Source of the DNA: Clarkia xantiana subsp. parviflora
Lineage: Eukaryota; Streptophyta; Magnoliopsida; Myrtales; Onagraceae
Assembly (NCBI GenBank): GCA_036873135.1
Contig: JAPTYO010000007.1
Span: forward strand, 60,064,383 to 60,128,382
Length of the DNA stretch: 64,000 nucleotides
Direction of reading: 5' to 3'
Numbering within the stretch: the first letter of the stretch is position 1; every line of letters starts with the position of its first letter. Positions 58,985 to 64,000 of this stretch are shown here, piece after piece. Both the position numbers and the translations under genes were made by a program. The notes beneath the pieces were generated by a model that did not search any database, was not told where the DNA came from, and saw only the letters and a list, made by a program, of their open reading frames with translations.

Positions 58985-60200
58985 CTAGGGACGCTTGTCT
59001 TCCCTCCGATCGGGACGGCCTCGACCCCGACTGCTCTCGGGTTTATCTTTCCTCTTGCGATCGTCCGAGGGTTTGAACGACTGCTTCCCCTTGTTCGATT
59101 TCGGAGGGTCGAGCTCTCCGGCAGCTATCTTCGACTCCTGTACGTCGATTTGCTGCTTCACCCTCTTCTGCAGCGCCTCCATGTTCCACACAGCCTTCTC
59201 AGCCACGCTGTGCATCAGGTCGGAACCATATGGTGCTGTCAGGTTCCGAATGAAGGTGCGGATGGTCTCTCCCTCCGACATCTCCTCATCAACCTCGGCC
59301 ACGCTGGCAGTGTACCTCTGGTACCACCTCAGCCAGGGACCTCGCGCTTTTCAGGAGACGCCGACGGCCCTGGTACTGCTGGATGAAACGATCATGCATC
59401 TAGGTCCAGGTAGAGATGCATCCTGGAGGAAGACTGAAGAACCACGTCAGGGCCCTCTCACCAAGTGTGGTCGGGAACAGAACGCACACTATATCGTCAT
59501 TCGGGGCTCTGCCTAGACAAGACATAACATGCTTCTAGACATGGCGAACTGGATCTCCCTCGCCATCATACTCCTTGATTGTCGGGATACCAAGTCCTGG
59601 CGGGGCAGTGGTGTTCACCAATCGGGGAACAAAGGGATGAGTGGATCGATCCCTTAGCTCCGACATCATCTTCTTCTGGTCCCCCATATAGATGTTCACG
59701 ATCTTCACCACTTGGTCGGGGGTGATAGGACCATTAAGAGGGATGGTCCTATGCTGCACCGGTCCAGGCCCATCAATCACGAACTGCTCCGACTGAGCGG
59801 GCTCCTTGCCCTTGTCCTGGTGCTCGGGTTGGGCCTCCTGCCCGTCCCGATTCTCCCTCGGCGGAGGCGGAGGTAGCTCTTCCTCCTTCTTCTTTGCAGC
59901 CTCCCTTCGGTCCAAGAGAGCCTCCATAGTCTCCAGGAATATCGGCATGGCATTCATCACAGCCTTTGCCAAGTCAACCTTTGTAGGAGCATCCTGGTCC
60001 TTCCTCGGGATCTCTTCCCTATCCTCCAACGAGTTTCGAACGGAATCCTCGTGATCGTCATGATGCCCCCCTGTCTGGGAACCAGCAGAGGGAAGATCAT
60101 TCCGATTAACACTGCGTTCCGGCAGCCCCGAATTAAGAGTTCCAGTAGGATAGCGGGAACCGCCGGATTGCCCTTGTTTCTTCTTTTGCTTGCCAGCCAT
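58985..60200 (-). pseudogene. Tat2 gag N-terminal and capsid part
   Basis: The ATG at 60200 (MAGKQKKKQGQSGGSR) follows the primer site by about 36 bases. The frame to 59535 has FLETMEALLDRREAA, PLNGPITPDQVVKIVN and FVPRLVNT. A frameshift lies between 59535 and 59302, then SEGETIRTFIRNLTAPYG continues to 58985. It is homologous to Tat1 gag along its length. Confidence 0.9.
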
Positions 60201-60236
60201 TGATCAGGTAGAAGCTATCTTTGCTTTTTGTTACGA

Positions 60237-60255
60237 TTCCCACAGACAGCACCAA
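60237..60255 (-). promoter_or_regulatory. Tat2: primer-binding site
   Basis: On the minus strand TTGGTGCTGTCTGTGGGAA follows the LTR directly. It differs from the Tat1 site (TTGGCGCCGTCTGTGGGAA) at two positions. Confidence 0.85.
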
Positions 60256-60888
60256 TGTTGGATCACGGTTGGAACTCCGGCACGTTCTTGACGGAAGTCC
60301 GAACTCCTTTGCTCCAAGTAATCCTGCAAGAAGGGGATAGACCGGGCGGTGACCCAGAATCCCTCTCTGATGCTTAAATGAGTATCTCGATGTAGGCAAG
60401 CAAGTATGAAAGTATGAGTGTGTAAATCAGCGTATCTGAGTTCTGAGGTAACTCCTTCCTTTATATAGGGGAGGAGTTACCCCAGTTACCTGTCGAGGTA
60501 ACTGCAGGGGGAAGTTAGCCCACGTTCCGTCTTTTCAGGCCACTCCCCCACTATGCTGATAGTGGGCGTGTCTCTCGGCCTCATCCTCTGGTGGCAAGTC
60601 CCGACGGAAGTCGGGGACTCCAGAGTTATCTCCTTTGGTCACCGCTCGGGGCCCCTCGTCATCGGGACAGGGCCAACATCCTCAGGGATTCAACATCGGG
60701 GCCTACTTAAAGGCATATCATCGGGGCCTACTCAAAGGCATCTCATCGGGAGCGTACAACTCATATGTCGGGACCGACCTTGTCGGTACCCCTCACATTG
60801 GCCTTCTAGGCCTCTTTTGGAGCATAGTGGGCCTACTTCACCGTTTACTCGTCGTTAATGGGCCTACCGGCTATATCGAAACCCATCA
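60256..60888 (-). repeat. Tat2: 5' LTR
   Basis: It is 633 bp and very similar to 50148-50779. It has a TATA box, CTATATAAAGG on the minus strand (about 60460-60470). The low divergence marks a recent insertion. Confidence 0.95.
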
Positions 60889-60893
60889 CATAT

Positions 60894-61330
60894 TATACAC
60901 ATATTTATAAAACATACTACCTAATTAGATTTACATTTTAATTATTTAAGTATCATGATATATTGGTAACAATGTTAGTAATAACAGGAGAAAATAATAA
61001 TAATAATAATAATAATATTTAAAAAAAAAAAGAAAGGAAACTACCTGCGTTAACCTAGCTGAACGGCGGCAGCAGCAGCAGGCACCGGCAGCTCTGGACT
61101 GGCGAAGCAGGGCGGCGTCTGGGTCGGCCGGAGATGAAAGCGGGCGGAGGGCGGCGACTGGCTGGATGCCCGGTACAGCAGGGCGGCGTCCCGATACAGC
61201 AGCTGGGACGGGAGGGACCACCAGAAGGCGCAGGGGTCGCGGCGGTTGGGGCGTCGGACAGCGGGCAAGGCGACGGCAGTGTTGGGTTTGCTTCACCACT
61301 TGGGCTGCTTCGGGCATTTTCTTTCACGAA
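60894..61330 (-). mobile_element. LTR fragment of the A/B/C-related family, right part
   Basis: This continues 49757-50147 after the CATAT duplication: AT-rich DNA with an AAT run (about 60996-61016), an A-run and then a GC-rich block (61070-61300) in the order seen in element B LTRs. No GA microsatellite is present. Frames through the GC-rich block have no recognisable domain. The right limit is unclear. Confidence 0.55.
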
Positions 61331-61957
61331 CGGGCTTCTTCCTTCACGACCGGGCTCGAGATATATGTATAAGGACGGGAAAGCCGCATTCCTTAATACA
61401 CAATCACCGAGCTAGACTTCGATCCTCAACCTTGGACTCTTGATCTTTGGGTCCTGCACGAAGGGCAGTAACCAGCGTGGGGGGGATGCTGGTTGGGCCC
61501 ACTCCGACGCTCAAGTTAGCACTTTTAGAGAGAGAAATCCTTAGAGAGAAGTCAGAGCATTTCAAGTCCAAAAGTGAGGGAATTCTCCCAAATGGGAGAC
61601 CTAGGCCCCCTATTTATAGGGAACCTAAGGATCATGCCCAGTTTGGAATTACCTGATGTCGGTATGTAAGGAAGACGTATACCGTCATCAAGGCGGACTA
61701 TGTATGCACCGACTTCTCGCACTTGGCAATTTAATCGGGGTGAGCGTACGAGGTAAAAACGGTAATCCGGACCTACCCGGATTGTTTTAACAATCCGGGA
61801 CGGGTCCGGATTGCCGAAGCGATCCGGAAGTCCTTCGGCCCGGGAATTACGCGTATCCCGGACCGTTTTTAGACTTAGGTGTCCTGTGAAAGGGTTTTGG
61901 GATATTTTACGTGGCCCGAAATGTAAATACGAACCCGAATTGGACAGATATCTAACA
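61331..61957 (-). mobile_element. Unidentified LTR-like segment
   Basis: On the minus strand a polypurine-like CTCGGGGGCAAG (61958-61969) is followed by TGTTAGATATCTGTCC, the look of a 3' LTR start. A TATA box, CCTATAAATAGGGGG on the minus strand, lies at about 61608-61622, with CTCTCTCTAAAAGTGC further on. The left end, where TG on the plus strand is expected, could not be fixed. No second LTR is in the window. Confidence 0.5.
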
Positions 61958-61969
61958 CTTGCCCCCGAG

Positions 61970-63093
61970 TCAAGTAGTGGTTCAAAACGCGTGCTTGACT
62001 CTTTTCAAATATAAGATATTCTTCCAATTCAGGTTCGGTACTGACCTCGGGGGTGGCCTGTTTGTCAATTCGAATGTTGAGATCTTAAATTTGACCAACT
62101 TTTAATTTTCCGTCGTACGTACGTAATCTGTTTACAAGGTTAGCGTAGCGAACAATATACATACAATGATATGCATTATGATAATATCATGGTGTATGAA
62201 ATAGACGTGTAACACGTTGTCAACACGTAAATGCTGATAGTATAATAGATGAATAACGTAATCATGTAATAAGCATAACATTTAGAATAATATGAAATTG
62301 GAGAACATGTATGTAATCATGAAGCATGATGTAAATATGAAAAATGATGCAAGCATCTAGTATGATATAACCATGGAAAATGGTGCAAACATTCAATTCA
62401 TACTTAGATTTATAAAAGTAATCACGCGACTATCATGAATTTGTATTATGTACGTATAAAGGCAATAATCATGCATGACGATCTACGAAGCGCGCTATGT
62501 AATACTAGAGAGAATGTATGTAAAACAAGCATAGGAGAGATGCAAGTATGTGATACTAAGGATTTGTATGAAAATAAATATTAGTTTAGTCCTTAGCACA
62601 TGGTGTAGGCACTATTAATGAGAATTAGAAGAGAGAATACCCATTATCTTGCATCCTTAATAGATAAATCCTCAAGATGCTCTCCATTCTTGAAGAAGCG
62701 GAAATTTATGGAGGTGTGAATTTGGAGTATTCACATCACATTTGACATCGATCAAGATCGAATCCGGGCAAGGAGGGAATCGAGGCAGCGCGTGAAGCAA
62801 AGGGGGACGACGCGTGAGGCAATTGGCAGCGGCGCGTGAGGGCGGTGGTGGCGGCGCGTGCGGACGACGGTGGCGCGTGGATCTTCGGGTGAGGGCGAGT
62901 AGCAATTCGGACTTGTTTCGTGTCGGTGAGTCTAATTTCGTATATGGCTAGACCTTTCGTGACTTCATTTTACCTTGAATTAGACTTGAAATCATCATGT
63001 ACCTAGTTATCTTATCATGCATACAAGGTGTTTGATGAAATGCATTAGAATACTTAGCCCCAAATCGGCCAAAATTTTCCTAAGTGCTGAAAA
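61970..63093. other. Non-coding DNA, no gene seen
   Basis: If the preceding LTR-like segment is real, this would be the 3' interior of that element. It is AT-rich and shows repeated ATGATGTAAATATGA-like words near 62290-62400. A GC-rich patch (62760-62900) gives a Pro-Arg-rich frame on the minus strand without a recognisable domain. Confidence 0.4.
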
Positions 63094-63100
63094 GATCACT

Positions 63101-63123
63101 AGCTGGTCCGAGAGGATGACCAC

Positions 63124-63166
<43 letters not shown>

Positions 63167-63170
63167 TTTT
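63101..63170 (+). pseudogene. rrn16: Plastid-type 16S rRNA fragment inserted in nuclear DNA
   Basis: About 70 bases match the universal small-subunit rRNA region with GGGACTGAGACACGGCCCAG and ACTCCTACGGGAGGCA. The CCCAGAC form agrees with plastid 16S rRNA. Two or more mismatches occur near 63119-63125, and about ten bases are missing after GGGAGGCA compared with the usual GGCAGCAGTGGGGAATTTT. It is far too short to be a gene. A mitochondrial or bacterial source cannot be ruled out from so short a match. Confidence 0.85.
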
Positions 63171-63419
63171 AGAAAAGTGTAAATGAATTGTTATACTTCC
63201 CTTACGCATAGCGTTCATTGTTGACATGTTTTCCCATGCCTTAGTCGTTGTTCTAGCATGCTTGATATTGATGATCAGTAGTTGTACGTACATGGCCGTC
63301 CATGGTTGTACGTTGGTAATAATAGCATAGATGTTGTCGTATGAGCTTTACCGATAAGCGTCGTAGGAATATTCAAGAGGCATTGTTTAGAAGTCGATAG
63401 TAGTTAATTGATGTATGCA

Positions 63420-63931
63420 ATCCACCCTTGTCGACATGTATGTACGTACATGGAAATACTTAGAAAATATTTTCCTCTTGTCGACATGTATGTACATGGA
63501 AACACTTAGAAAATATTTTTCACTCGTCGACATGCATCCTTGCCGACATGTATGTACGTACATGGAAACACTTAGAAAATATTTTCCTCTTGTCGACATG
63601 TATGTACGTACATGGAAACACTTAGAAAATATTTTCCTCTTGTCGACATGTGTGTACGTACATGGAAAAACTTAGAAAATATTTTTCACTCGTCGACATG
63701 CATCCTTGTCGACATGTATGTACGTACATGGAAACACTTAGAAAATATTTTTCACTCGTCGACATGCATCCTTGTCGACATGTATGTTCGTACACGGAAA
63801 CACTTACAAAATATTTTTCACTCGTCGACATGCATCCTTGTCGACATGTATGTACGTACATGGAAACACTTAGAAAATATTTTCCTCTCGTCGACATGCA
63901 TCCTTGTCGACATGTATGTACGTACATAGAG
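63420..63931. repeat. Minisatellite with GTCGACATGTATGTACGTACATGG units
   Basis: About nine units share GTCGACATGTATGTACGTAC, ATGGAAACACTTAG and AAAATATTTT. Two unit lengths alternate, near 45-53 and near 67 bases; the longer form adds CACTCGTCGACATGCATCC. Cores are palindromic (GTCGAC, GTACGTAC, ATGCAT). Open frames on both strands are by-products. The array ends before the window edge. Confidence 0.9.
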
Positions 63932-64000
63932 CTTGTATACTGGCTGGCTTGTTACTTGTAATTTTCAGGATTCCGAGTTACGCAGACTTCTTTTCAAAGC

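Larger units (their letters stand above)
50148..60888 (-). mobile_element. Tat2: Ty3/gypsy Tat-lineage element, almost complete
   Basis: LTRs lie at 50148-50779 (3') and 60256-60888 (5'), with exact duplications CATAT at 50143-50147 and 60889-60893. On the minus strand: primer site, gag (from 60200), protease, a 1042-codon pol frame ending at 54665, a tandem repeat, and an antisense gene on the plus strand (51285-54207). Tat1 is a diverged relative with the same gene order. Gag has a frameshift and stops, so only pol is fully intact. Confidence 0.96.

Noticed and set aside
58604..59386. 260-residue plus-strand frame opposite Tat2 gag
   Set aside because: It is a shadow of gag on the other strand, with no domain and no counterpart in Tat1.
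62672..62905. Pro-Arg-rich minus-strand frame as a small gene
   Set aside because: It coincides with a short GC-rich patch, has no domain, and no promoter or splice context could be supported.
63420..63931. CRISPR array
   Set aside because: Repeats are contiguous and vary in length, without unique spacers, and the setting is a plant nuclear genome.

Overview
This window looks like intergenic heterochromatin from a flowering-plant nuclear genome. I find no intact host gene. Almost everything is LTR retrotransposon, mostly nested one inside another, plus DNA-transposon relics, minisatellites and two scraps of plastid-type DNA. The plant assignment rests on plastid ndhF and 16S-type insertions, plant Ty3/gypsy-Tat and Ty1/copia proteins, tRNA-iMet-type primer sites, and hAT and Mutator-like MITEs.

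Layout: (1) 1-480, a broken RNase H domain, probably from a LINE. (2) ~640-17224, element A, an old copy of a non-autonomous LTR family with three tandem-repeat blocks and no gag-pol; a plastid ndhF fragment (6931-7264) and a foldback MITE (3622-4144) lie inside it. A degraded minus-strand copia element (9064-16590, target duplication GAGAT) splits its 3' LTR. (3) 17225-17668, the 5' LTR of a plus-strand copia element, whose leader holds a hAT MITE (18185-18930). Its gag starts at 20287 and is cut after 26 nt by element B. (4) 20313-48279, element B (minus strand, same family as A, perfect duplication GTTAT). B contains an intact-ended Tat-lineage gypsy element, Tat1 (26182-36572, duplication TCAGG), in its interior and element C (37581-46956, same family, plus strand) in its own 5' LTR. 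(5) 48285-~49760, the rest of the copia gag-pro-preintegrase, ending abruptly in an LTR fragment. (6) 50148-60888, a second Tat element, Tat2 (minus strand, duplication CATAT), with an uninterrupted 1042-residue pol frame, inserted in that LTR fragment. (7) 60894-64000, LTR remnants, non-coding DNA, a 16S rRNA fragment and a terminal minisatellite.

The nest reads as a history: A, then copia, then B, then Tat1 and C. Two things deserve most attention. First, A, B and C form a non-autonomous family with ~1.64 kb LTRs, an Ogre-like primer site, a shared leader block and a 27-bp minisatellite that stays open in several frames. Second, both Tat elements carry a spliced antisense gene with conserved GT-AG introns and its own TATA box, converging on pol across a tandem repeat. 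Coordinates of diverged repeats are approximate; all homology statements are by eye.
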